Origin: Tsukamurella pulmonis
GTDB taxonomy: Bacteria; Actinomycetota; Actinomycetes; Mycobacteriales; Mycobacteriaceae
Direction: 5' to 3'
Assembly: GCF_900103175.1 (NCBI RefSeq)
Contig: NZ_FNLF01000002.1
Span: 682,001-746,000 of the forward strand
Length of the DNA: 64,000 nucleotides
Shown here in pieces: positions 44,231-51,982 of this stretch. Under the pieces are notes generated by a model. The model was not told the origin of the DNA and made no database searches. It saw only the letters and a list, made by a program, of their open reading frames with translations. Every line of letters begins with the position of its first letter. Positions within the stretch are counted from its first letter, which is position 1. The position numbers were made by a program, and so were the translations under genes.

Positions 44231-44410
44231 TCAGCGGTGCAGCTGAATGGGTGAGTGCTCCAGTCGATGCAGCTCGGAGCGGGTGATGCGGCCCGCGTCG
44301 AGTAACAGGCGCTCGTCGGCGACGTCCGGCATGAAACCGGCGGCATACGTCTGGCGCACGCGGCGCTCGGCCGCGTCGAGCTGGTCGGTGGTGATGGTGC
44401 TGTGTTGCAT
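44231..44410 (-). CDS. Very small element protein
   Basis: This is a 59-aa frame, MQHSTITTDQLDAAERRVR... ending HSPIQLHR. It has an ATG start and codon use like its neighbours. It fits exactly between the genes at 43315 and 44514. Function unknown. The 103 nt upstream (44411-44513) contain no other gene. Confidence 0.4.
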   Translation of the reverse strand: MQHSTITTDQLDAAERRVRQTYAAGFMPDVADERLLLDAGRITRSELHRLEHSPIQLHR

Positions 44411-44513
44411 TTAGGACTCCTAAGTGGGGTCCTCCCCGGACCCTCGCCGGTGGCGACGAGGGGTGGAACAGGTGTGCAGGGTGGGCGGCACAGCAACCGC
44501 AGGTAGGTGGGTG

Positions 44514-44792
44514 TCAGGGTGTCGGTGCGGAATCCGGCTCGGCGAGCTCGTCGCGCCACAGCGTGACTGCGTCCGCGACCCGTGCGAGCAACGCGAATTT
44601 CACGACCTCCGACCTCACGCCCGGCGGCGGATCGTCCTCACGGACGACGATGACCAGGGCTAGTAGGTTGACCGCGAGCGATTGCGCAGCCTCGGTGTCC
44701 AGCGTCATCACCTGGTCGCCGAACTCGACCTCGATGAGGCCGACCGGGGTGATGCGGACGACGGGCACGATCTCGATGTCGCCGTGGCTCAC
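44514..44792 (-). CDS. Small element protein
   Basis: This is a 92-aa protein (GTG start overlapping the previous stop), with a beta-rich beginning (IEIVPVVRITPVGLIEVEFGDQVMTL) and a helical end. No family recognised. Confidence 0.45.
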   Translation of the reverse strand: MSHGDIEIVPVVRITPVGLIEVEFGDQVMTLDTEAAQSLAVNLLALVIVVREDDPPPGVRSEVVKFALLARVADAVTLWRDELAEPDSAPTP

Positions 44793-44932
44793 GCGGCGGC
44801 CTGCCGCGAGGTGGGGTGGCACACCGGCCGCGAGGCGAAGGCGGCCCGGATCATGGCGCGCTGCTCCGGCTTCAGCGGGGGCGCACCCTGGGCGGCCTTC
44901 GCACCGGCGGCGCGGATCTCGTCGCGGGTCAT
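44789..44932 (-). CDS. Very small element protein
   Basis: This is a 47-aa basic protein (MTRDEIRAAGAKAAQ...). It is linked by ATGA to the HTH gene upstream and by GTGA to the next gene, which strongly supports that it is translated. Function unknown. Confidence 0.42.
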   Translation of the reverse strand: MTRDEIRAAGAKAAQGAPPLKPEQRAMIRAAFASRPVCHPTSRQAAA

Positions 44933-45150
44933 GAGGGACCGCCGACTTTCAGGGATACGACCCAATCGTCGATGTCCTCCGGCGCGAAGTAGTGGCGGCC
45001 CGCGATCTCCAGGTGGGGCAACTCGCCCTCGTGGGTGGCCCGCTTGATCGCACGAAGGCCGACGGGCATACCGAGCGTGTCGCGCAGGTAGGCGTGGACG
45101 TTGCTGAATCCGCGCAGGTGGCGGGGCCCGGTGGCGGGCGGTGAGGGCAT
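44929..45150 (-). CDS. AlpA/excisionase-like small HTH protein
   Basis: This is a 73-aa protein with a MerR/AlpA-type winged helix: a DNA-binding helix region (GMPVGLRAIKRATHEGELPHLEIAGRHYFAPEDIDDWV), with the typical RxYF wing followed by an acidic D-x-W helix. Proteins of this type act as excisionases or as AlpA-like activators in satellites and prophages. It is the first gene of the leftward small-gene operon and next to the integrase gene. Confidence 0.62.
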   Translation of the reverse strand: MPSPPATGPRHLRGFSNVHAYLRDTLGMPVGLRAIKRATHEGELPHLEIAGRHYFAPEDIDDWVVSLKVGGPS

Positions 45151-45369
45151 AGCGGTCTCCTGTGGAAGAAGACCACCGCTTAGCCGGGGCGCGTGGCCCG
45201 CAGACTCTCGTACTTGCCGCTCAGCGTGTGCCGCACGGTATCCGATGGTGTCGGCTCGTTACCGACAAGAAGAACTGTATCGGATCGTTCTGCTCCGTGC
45301 CAGTGTGTGCGGCAAACTCCCAGTTCGGCGTGTGGCTCGGAATCTGTTGTGCTATGCCAGAATTGACGA
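45151..45369. promoter_or_regulatory. Promoter region of the small-gene operon
   Basis: A 219-nt gap between the integrase stop and the HTH gene. It contains nested dyads: TGTCGG/CCGACA (about 45250-45266) inside ATCCGAT/ATCGGAT (about 45240-45286). These may be operators for the leftward early promoter. No gene seen. Confidence 0.4.
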
Positions 45370-46760
45370 TCAAAGCCACTCGATGTCGACGCACTCGGGC
45401 TTGAATGTGCGGCGCACGCCCTTCATGGTCATCTTGTGAACCGTCACCCGCGCAAGGGATTTGATGAGTCGGGCGCGCGTATCCACGTGCAGACCGTTCG
45501 GGCCGTCCCACGCCGCGCGGATGTCGTCGGCGCGGAGCAACTCCGCAAGCTCCGGGTCGGCCGTCGCCGCGTCCAACTGCGCGTCGATCGTGTCGAGCTG
45601 GGCCCGGAGATCGGCCGTGATCTCGGTGAGTTGCGCGCCGGTGATCGCGCCGGAAGAGAACAAGCTCGCCGCCTCCCGGAGGCGCGCGTCGAGGGCCTCC
45701 CGTTGCCCGCTGAGAGCCCGCGTGTCGACCTCTGGGGCCGCGAGCAACTCCCGGGCGTCCGGCTGGCCCAGGCGGGCGCACACGGCCGCACTGACGTACT
45801 CGTCGAGGTCGACGGCGACCACGGACGCGCACCCCGCCGTGCGGGCAGCGGGACGGTAGACCGGCGTGGGATTGGTCCCGCTGCTCTTGGTGCACACCAT
45901 CGGGTCGCCGGTGAACGCGTCGATGTAGACGCCCGCGCCTTGCCAGCGGCGCTGATTCCCGGGGCTCACCCGGCGCGCGGGGTTGGCGAGCACGGCCCGC
46001 ACGGCGAGCAGCTCGTCCACGGTCACGATTGCGGGCCACTGCGCATCCGCGACCGGCTCGCCCTCCCGCTCGACCTTTCCCGCGTTGCGCCACCGGGAGA
46101 GCACGTTCCTCACGCCCGGGAGCGACCACTCGCGCCCACTGGAGGTGCGGATCTCGGCCGCGTTGAGCTCACGCCGGACGGCGCTGATCGTCTTCCCGGC
46201 CGTCACGTCGGCGATGGCCTGCCGGATGATCGCGGCCTCCCGCTCCCGGATCGTCATTCCGTCGCGCTCGTATCCGAACGGGCGCATCCCGCCCCGGTAC
46301 CCGCCCGCTGCGGCCGTCTGTGCCTTCTGGGCCTTGATCCGGGCCGTGGTGTGCTCGACCTCCTGCTGTGCCACGGCGCCGAGAATGCGCGCCGTCATCC
46401 GGCCCGACGGTGAGGCGAGATCCACGGGGCCGGACTGGACGGTGGCCACCTGCGCGCCGGTGCGCTCGACGATGTCGAGGAAGGGCTCCAGCTCAGTATT
46501 GCGCCGGTGTAGGCGGTCGGAGTGCCACGCGATGACCGCCGACGCTTCGCCGGACTCCAGCGCGGCCAGAGTGCGCTGGTACCCCGGCCGCTTCTTGCCC
46601 GAGTACGCCGAGATGTCGTTGTCAGATTCGACGCGCAGGACGGTCCAGCCGAGCCGCTCCGCGAGGGCGCGGCAATCCTCGGCCTGGCGCTCGACGCCGA
46701 GCCCCGCGCCTGCGCGGTCCTTACTGATGCGGGCGTAGATGATGGCGTTCGTGCTGCTCA
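45370..46760 (-). CDS. Large serine recombinase (integrase) of the element
   Basis: This is a 463-aa integrase. The resolvase catalytic domain (1-150) has the nucleophile Ser13 in IIYARISKDRAG, with SAYSGKKRPGYQ, AWHSDRLHRR and MTARILGAVAQQEVEHTTARIKA. A recombinase domain follows (GYRGGMRPFGYERDG... ISAVRRELNAAEIRTSSGREWSLPGVRNVLS), then a coiled-coil motif near 350-400. The zinc-ribbon region lacks the usual first CxxC pair (GVYIDAFTGDPMVC). ATG 46760 was chosen; an upstream frame would run into attR. Confidence 0.88.
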
Positions 46761-46770
46761 TGGCACCAAA

Positions 46771-46806
46771 GACTACATGAGTCATGACCAACTATTTGCT
46801 GGTGCC
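46771..46806. other. Attachment site attR of the element
   Basis: GACTACATGAGTCA (46771-46784) is the exact inverted copy of the attL arm. Core GGTGCC (46801-46806) joins the element to the rest of ligB. Confidence 0.8.
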
Positions 46807-47670
46807 CGCATCCAGGTCCACCGTCTGGGCGAGGAGGTGCGCGTCTACACCCGCACGCTCCGCGACATCACCGACGCGGTACCCGAGATCGTCGCGCTGG
46901 CACGGGAGTTGCCGTGCCGGTCCGTCGTGCTCGACGGCGAGTCGCTCGCCCTCACCGACGCCGGCCGGCCCAGACCCTTCCAGGAGACGATGAGCCGGTT
47001 CGGGTCCTCGGAATCCGGGGAGACGGTGCTGCGCCCGTACTTCTTCGACTGCCTGCACCTCGACGGCCGCGACCTGCTCGACGAGCCGCTGTCGGTCCGC
47101 CTCGACGCGCTGCAGGCGGTGGCGGGAGGGCTGCGGATCCCCGCACTGACCCGGCCCACTGCGGACGAGGCCGCGGCCCAGTACGCCGCGGCGCTCACCG
47201 CCGGCCACGAGGGCGTGATGGTCAAGTCGCTCGATTCGCCCTACGCCGCGGGCCGACGGGGCCGCGCCTGGCAGAAGGTCAAGCAGAGCCACACGCTCGA
47301 CCTGATCGTCCTCGGCGCGGAGTGGGGGTACGGGCGCCGCACGGGGATGCTCTCGAACCTGCACCTCGGCGCGCGGGATCCGGACGGCGGCGCGCCGATC
47401 ATGGTGGGCAAGACGTTCAAGGGCCTCACGGACGCGTTGCTGCGATGGCAGACGGAGGAGTTCCCGCGGCACGAGATCTCGCGCGACGAGCACACCGTCC
47501 ACCTACGCCCCGAGATCGTGGTCGAGATCGAGCTCGACGGGGTGCAGGTCTCGCGCCGCTATCCCGGCGGCGTCGCGCTGCGCTTCGCCCGCGTGCTGCG
47601 CTACCGCCCGGACAAGACCGCGGCCGAGGCCGACACGATCGATGCGGTGCGGGCGCTACTGCCCGGGTAG
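46777..47670 (+). pseudogene. ligB: ATP-dependent DNA ligase LigB, C-terminal fragment
   Basis: From 46807 the frame reads RIQVHRLGEEVRVYTRTL..., continuing the adenylation domain from just after the catalytic KLDGA. Motif III-like FFDCLHLDG, motif IV HEGVMVKS, motif V WQKVKQSHTLD and the C-terminal OB-fold (VGKTFKGLTDALLRW... YPGGVALRFARVLRYR) are intact. An in-frame ATG at 46777, provided by the element's attR arm, would give a 297-aa product with a ten-residue foreign start (MSHDQLFAGA). Without the lysine it cannot self-adenylate. It overlaps the end of fadD17 by 15 nt, convergently. Confidence 0.9.
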
Positions 47671-49242
47671 CGGTGCGGTGGCGTCGATCCCGTCGGCCAC
47701 GAGGGCGCGCCGGAGCACCTTGAACGACGGGGTGCGCGGCAGCTCGTCGACGATGCGCCAGCGGTGCGGGTGCTGCCGCGGTCCCAGGTCGGGCTGCGCG
47801 CGGAGGAATGCAGTGAAGTCCTCGGGCGTGAGTTCCGCGCCGGGCGTGAGGACGAGCGCCGCCGCCACCTGATCGCCGACGCGGTCCGGCAGGCCGTACA
47901 CGGCGGCCTCCGCGATCGCGGGATGGCGCAGCAGAGCATGCTCGATCGGTGCGACACCGAGGTTCTCGCCGCCCACTCGCATCCAGTCACCGGTGCGGCC
48001 GGCGAAGTGGACGTAGCCGGCGCCGTCGACGTAGGCGAGGTCACCGGTGCGATAGACGCCGCCGTCCGCGCGCGCGGCGTCCGCGGCGGGATCGTTGTAG
48101 TAGCCGGAGAAACCGCCGGTGCCCGCGGTGTTCACCAGTTCGCCGATCGCCTCCTCGGGATTGAGGAGCGTCCCGTCCGGGGCGGTCTCGGCACGCGGGC
48201 ATTCGGTCGTGGTGCCGGGCCTCCACACGGCGACCCCGTCGGGGAGCGGCCCGAGCGCGTCGGGCGGGGTGTCCGGGGTGCGGGCGATGGCGACCCCGTT
48301 CTCCGACGAGCCGTAGCCGTCCTGCACGTGGCACCCGAACCGCCGGGCGAACGCCGCGATGTCGTCGGCGCGGCCCTCGTTGCCGTACAGGACCCGCAGC
48401 GGGTTGTCGGCGTCGTCGTCGCGCTCCGCGGTGGCGAGGATGTACGACAGGGGCGTGCCCACGTAATTCGCGTACGTGGCGCCGTACCGTCGCACGTCGG
48501 CGAGGAAGTTCGAGGCCGAGAAGCGTTCGGCGAGGGCGATGGTGGCGCCGGCGGCCAGGGCCACGGCCCAGCCCGCGAGCAGCGCGTTGGAGTGGAACAG
48601 CGGCATCGCGACGTACGCGGTGTCGTCGCCGCTGAGGCCGAAACGCTGCGCCAGCATGATCCCCGCGCCGGTGAATTTGCCGTGCGTGGTCCGCACCGCC
48701 TTCGGCTCGCCGCTGGTGCCGGAGGTGAAGACCAGTGCGAGCAGGCTGTCCGGGGTGACCTCAGGGTCGGGGATCGGTGCACCGGCGTGCGCGTCGAGCA
48801 GGGCGGCCCACTGCGGACCGTCGAGATCGAGGACCGGGACGCCGGGGTCGAGGCCGTCGAGGAGCTCCTTGTGCCGGCCCTGGGTCAGGACCGCACCGCA
48901 ATCGGCGAGCGCGATGTCGCGGGCGAGGGCGTCCCCGCGACGAGTGGGGTTGAGCCCCACCACGACCGCATCCGACAGCGCCGCAGCGCCGAGCAGCAGC
49001 GAGAACTCGGGGACGTTGTCGGCGAGCACCCCGACGTGCCGGCGCGCAGCTCCATCGCCGGTGCCTCCGCCGGCATCGGGCAGGAGCTCGCGCAGGACGG
49101 ACGCCCGCACCGCCGAGGCGGCGACGTGCTCCGCCCAGGTCCACGACCGATCCCCGGCCCGCAGGCCCGCGCCGGGGTCGTCGGCGCGGGCCCGGAGCAG
49201 GTCGGCGACCGTCGGAAGGGAGTGCGAGCGTGCGCCGCTCAT
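47656..49242 (-). CDS. fadD17: Steroid/fatty acyl-CoA ligase FadD17
   Basis: This is a 528-aa adenylate-forming enzyme. P-loop ALVFTSGTSGEPKAV; DVRRYGATYANYVGTPLSY, LYGNEG and DGYGSSENGVAIART; then VYRTGDLAYVDGAGY and the lysine near PRTPSFKVLRRAL. The segment DVRRYGATYANYVG closely matches FadD17 of M. tuberculosis. FadD17 activates steroid side-chain carboxylates. It starts 1 nt after the GMC gene in the KstR-controlled fadE26-fadE27-GMC-fadD17 operon. Confidence 0.85.
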   Translation of the reverse strand: MSGARSHSLPTVADLLRARADDPGAGLRAGDRSWTWAEHVAASAVRASVLRELLPDAGGGTGDGAARRHVGVLADNVPEFSLLLGAAALSDAVVVGLNPTRRGDALARDIALADCGAVLTQGRHKELLDGLDPGVPVLDLDGPQWAALLDAHAGAPIPDPEVTPDSLLALVFTSGTSGEPKAVRTTHGKFTGAGIMLAQRFGLSGDDTAYVAMPLFHSNALLAGWAVALAAGATIALAERFSASNFLADVRRYGATYANYVGTPLSYILATAERDDDADNPLRVLYGNEGRADDIAAFARRFGCHVQDGYGSSENGVAIARTPDTPPDALGPLPDGVAVWRPGTTTECPRAETAPDGTLLNPEEAIGELVNTAGTGGFSGYYNDPAADAARADGGVYRTGDLAYVDGAGYVHFAGRTGDWMRVGGENLGVAPIEHALLRHPAIAEAAVYGLPDRVGDQVAAALVLTPGAELTPEDFTAFLRAQPDLGPRQHPHRWRIVDELPRTPSFKVLRRALVADGIDATAPLPGQ

Positions 49243-49243
49243 C

Positions 49244-50887
49244 TCAGGCGCCGAGGAACCGCGCGCACATCTCGCCGATCATGTACGACGGCGCATTCGT
49301 GTTGCCGCCGGTGATGGACGGCATGATCGAGGCGTCGGCGACGCGCAGGCCCTCGACGCCGATGACCTTGAGCTGCGGATCGACGACGGCGCGCTCGTCG
49401 ACGCCCATCCGGCAGGTGCCCACCGGGTGGTACACCGAGTGCACGCGGTTCGGGAGCTCGCGGCGCAGGGCCGTCTCGTCCATGAACGAGGCGCCGGGCG
49501 TGAACTCCTCGCTCACCTTGCCGCGCACGGCGGGATGCTGCATCACCTCGCGGATCATGCCGATGCCCTCCATGAGCACCTCGGTGTCCTGCGGGTCGCT
49601 GAGGTACCCCGGATCGATCGAGGGCTGCTCCAGGGGGTTCGCGGAGTTCAGGCGCAACTCGCCGCGGCTCTGCGGGTAGATCAGCGTGGGCAGGATGGTC
49701 AGGCCCGGCCGGGGATCGACCATGTGCAGCTTGTCGGCGTCCTGGTTCGGCACGGGGTAGTTCCACGGCAGGCAGTGGATCTGCAGGTCCGGGATGTCCT
49801 TGGCGTAGGAGGTGCGGACGAAGGCCGCCGCGTCGAAGACGGTGCGCGCCATCCACGTGGTGCCGGGCTCACGGACCTCGGCCGCCAGGCCCTTGGCGAA
49901 GTACGCCGGGGTGCCCTTGTTCACCGCATCCTTCATCAGGAAGGTCATCGGGACGAACAGGTGATCGTGCAGGTTCTGGCCGACGGGCAGATCGGCGGCG
50001 ACGTCGATCCCCTTCTCCCGCAGGTGCGCCGCGGGGCCGACCCCCGAAAGCATGAGGATCTGCGGGGTGCCGATGACGCCGGCGGAGACGATGACCTCCT
50101 GCTTGGCGCGGATGGTGGTGACGGAGTTCCCGTCGAGCACCTCCACGCCCGTGGCTCGTCCGTTCTCGATCACGACCCGCTTGACGTGTGCGTTCACGTG
50201 CACCCGCAGATTGGGTCGGGCCTTGCGGAGATACCCCTGCGCGGAGCTGTAGCGGGTGCCACCCGCGGCGCTCTGCTGGAAGACACTGACACCCTCCTGG
50301 GAGGCGCCGTTGTAGTCCTCGATGATCGGCGTGTTCAGCGTGCCCGAGAGGGCCTGCATGTACGAGTTCGTGGCCGCGGTCAGGTCCCGCTGGCGAGTGA
50401 CCTCGATCGGGCCGCCGGCGCCGCGGAGCTCGCTGCCGCCGCCCTCCCAGTTCTCGAGCCGCTTGAACGCGGGGAGCACGCCCTCGTAGTCCCAGCCGGT
50501 GGCGCCCTCGGCGGCCCACGAGTCGTAGTTGGCGCGGTTGCCGCGGACGAACAGCATGCCGTTGATCGAGCTGGACCCGCCGAGGATCTTGCCGCGCGTC
50601 ATGGGGATCGTGCGGTCGTTGGCGAACTTCTGCGGCACGGAGTGCTGCTTCCACGCCACCCGCGACTTCATCTGCGGCACCGTGTGCACCATCGTGATCA
50701 TGCCGGGCACCTGCGTCATGCGCGTGTTGTCGGCCTTGCCGGCCTCGAGCAGCGCGACCGTGGCGCCGGTGTCGGCGAGCCGGCCCGCCACCACGGAACC
50801 CGCACTGCCCGAGCCGATCACGATGTAGTCGACCGCCTCGTTCGGGCTCAGCGGAGTGGTGGCGGTCTTGGACAACTTGCGGATCAT
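49244..50887 (-). CDS. GMC-family flavin oxidoreductase
   Basis: This is a 547-aa GMC (glucose-methanol-choline) oxidoreductase. FAD-binding VDYIVIGSGSAGSVVAGRLADTG near residue 20; GMC signatures TRGKILGGSSSINGMLFVRG and SAGVIGTPQILMLSGVGP; active-site His in HPVGTCRMG and an Asn/His in GGNTNAPSYMIGE. Such enzymes oxidise alcohols to aldehydes or ketones. It overlaps fadE27 by ATGA and abuts fadD17, so it belongs to the steroid side-chain operon; M. tuberculosis has no gene at this position. It might oxidise a sterol side-chain hydroxyl. Substrate unproven. Confidence 0.85.
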   Translation of the reverse strand: MIRKLSKTATTPLSPNEAVDYIVIGSGSAGSVVAGRLADTGATVALLEAGKADNTRMTQVPGMITMVHTVPQMKSRVAWKQHSVPQKFANDRTIPMTRGKILGGSSSINGMLFVRGNRANYDSWAAEGATGWDYEGVLPAFKRLENWEGGGSELRGAGGPIEVTRQRDLTAATNSYMQALSGTLNTPIIEDYNGASQEGVSVFQQSAAGGTRYSSAQGYLRKARPNLRVHVNAHVKRVVIENGRATGVEVLDGNSVTTIRAKQEVIVSAGVIGTPQILMLSGVGPAAHLREKGIDVAADLPVGQNLHDHLFVPMTFLMKDAVNKGTPAYFAKGLAAEVREPGTTWMARTVFDAAAFVRTSYAKDIPDLQIHCLPWNYPVPNQDADKLHMVDPRPGLTILPTLIYPQSRGELRLNSANPLEQPSIDPGYLSDPQDTEVLMEGIGMIREVMQHPAVRGKVSEEFTPGASFMDETALRRELPNRVHSVYHPVGTCRMGVDERAVVDPQLKVIGVEGLRVADASIMPSITGGNTNAPSYMIGEMCARFLGA

Positions 50888-51966
50888 GCGGGGTTCCTTC
50901 CGGCGAGGGTCGCGCCGAGGGCGCGGAGATGGGCCGTCGCGCCGCCGAGCGCGAACTCCGCGCGCTTGGCCGCCACGAAGTAGCGATGGGTGGGGTGATC
51001 GGTGTCGATGCCGACGCCGCCGTGCACGTGGACCGCGGTGTGCGCCACGCGGTGTCCGGCGTCGGCGGCCCAGAACTTGGCGGTGGCGATCTCCGCGGCC
51101 GCGTCGAGCCCCTCGGACTCGCGCCAGGCCGCCTCGAGCAGAGTGAGGCGCACTGCTTCGACGTCGATGTAGGCGTCGGCGAGGCGTTGTCGCACGGCCT
51201 GGAAACTGCCGATCTGCTTGCCGAACTGCTCACGGGTGCGGGCGTACTCGGCGGTCAGTTCGAGCGCGCGCTCGGTGATGCCCGCCTGCAGGGCGCACCA
51301 GCCGATGGTGGCGAGTCGTCGCGCGCGGGCCGCGGCCGCGTCGCCGCCCAGTCGTGCGGTGGCCGGCAGGGTCACCGCCTCCGCCTCGACGAGCGCGGCG
51401 TCGCTCCCGTTGCCGACCTGCTGGCCGGTGACGGTGATCCCGGCGGTTCCGCGCGGCACGAGGAAGAGGGCGGCACCGTCGGCGGTGACGGCCTCGAGGA
51501 CGAGCAGATCGGCGAAGGCGGCGGACGAGACGGCGGTCTGCGCACCGTCGAGGCGCCAGCCGTCCGCGACGGAGCGAGCGGTGAAGCCCGACAGGTCATC
51601 ACCGAAGGCGACGGTGGCCGTCGCGGTGCCGCGGACCAGGGGCACGAGCCACTGCTCGAGCTGGGCGGGGGTGCCGGATTCGGCGAGCAGCTCACCCGCG
51701 ACCAGGATCGAGTCCAGGTACGGAGCGGGTGCCGCGACCCGGCCGAGCTCGCCCAGAACGGCGGTGTGCGCCAACAGCCCCAGGCCTCCGCCGCCGACCG
51801 CGGACGGCAGCGCCGCATCGAGGACTCCGGAGCGCGTGAGGGTGGCCCACAGGTCGGGATCGAGCCCGGAGTCGGTGGGCCGCGGGGTCTTCTCGGACCA
51901 CGCCTCGACGATGCGTCGCGTCAGGCCCGCCAGGTCGGTCCGGGCCTCGGGGACGGTGAAATCCAT
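50884..51966 (-). CDS. fadE27: Acyl-CoA dehydrogenase FadE27 (ChsE5)
   Basis: This is a 360-aa acyl-CoA dehydrogenase-like subunit. The C-terminal helix bundle (EYARTREQFGKQIGSFQAVRQRLAD, VHVHGGVGIDTDHPTHRYF) is clear, while the region that normally holds the catalytic Glu is altered. FadE26 and FadE27 form the heterotetramer ChsE4-ChsE5, which dehydrogenates the C27 steroid-CoA side chain; one subunit supplies the base and the other completes the FAD site. It lies 16 nt after fadE26. Confidence 0.85.
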   Translation of the reverse strand: MDFTVPEARTDLAGLTRRIVEAWSEKTPRPTDSGLDPDLWATLTRSGVLDAALPSAVGGGGLGLLAHTAVLGELGRVAAPAPYLDSILVAGELLAESGTPAQLEQWLVPLVRGTATATVAFGDDLSGFTARSVADGWRLDGAQTAVSSAAFADLLVLEAVTADGAALFLVPRGTAGITVTGQQVGNGSDAALVEAEAVTLPATARLGGDAAAARARRLATIGWCALQAGITERALELTAEYARTREQFGKQIGSFQAVRQRLADAYIDVEAVRLTLLEAAWRESEGLDAAAEIATAKFWAADAGHRVAHTAVHVHGGVGIDTDHPTHRYFVAAKRAEFALGGATAHLRALGATLAGRNPA

Positions 51967-51982
51967 GTCGTCTCTCCTGTCC

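Larger units (their letters stand above)
31368..46806. mobile_element. 15.4-kb integrated satellite/prophage-like element in ligB
   Basis: It is bounded by 6-bp core copies GGTGCC at 31368-31373 and 46801-46806, and outer 14-bp inverted repeats. The excised circle would be 15,433 bp. Contents: serine integrase, AlpA-like HTH, small-gene cluster, primase/helicase, iteron origin, zinc-finger protein with operator array, PIN toxin-antitoxin pair, small terminase, several phage-type genes, tail-tip protein and HNH endonuclease. No large terminase, portal, major capsid, protease, tape measure, holin or endolysin was recognised. Nearly all genes lie on the minus strand. The best fit is a helper-dependent phage satellite; a deleted prophage remains possible. 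Confidence 0.85.

Noticed and set aside
31368-46806. Complete, inducible prophage
   Set aside because: No large terminase, portal, capsid, tape-measure or lysis genes were found, and there is no room for them in 15.4 kb.
30720-47670. ligB split by simple frameshift or sequencing error
   Set aside because: The two parts are 15.4 kb apart, with an integrase, a repeated core and inverted arms at the exact junction.
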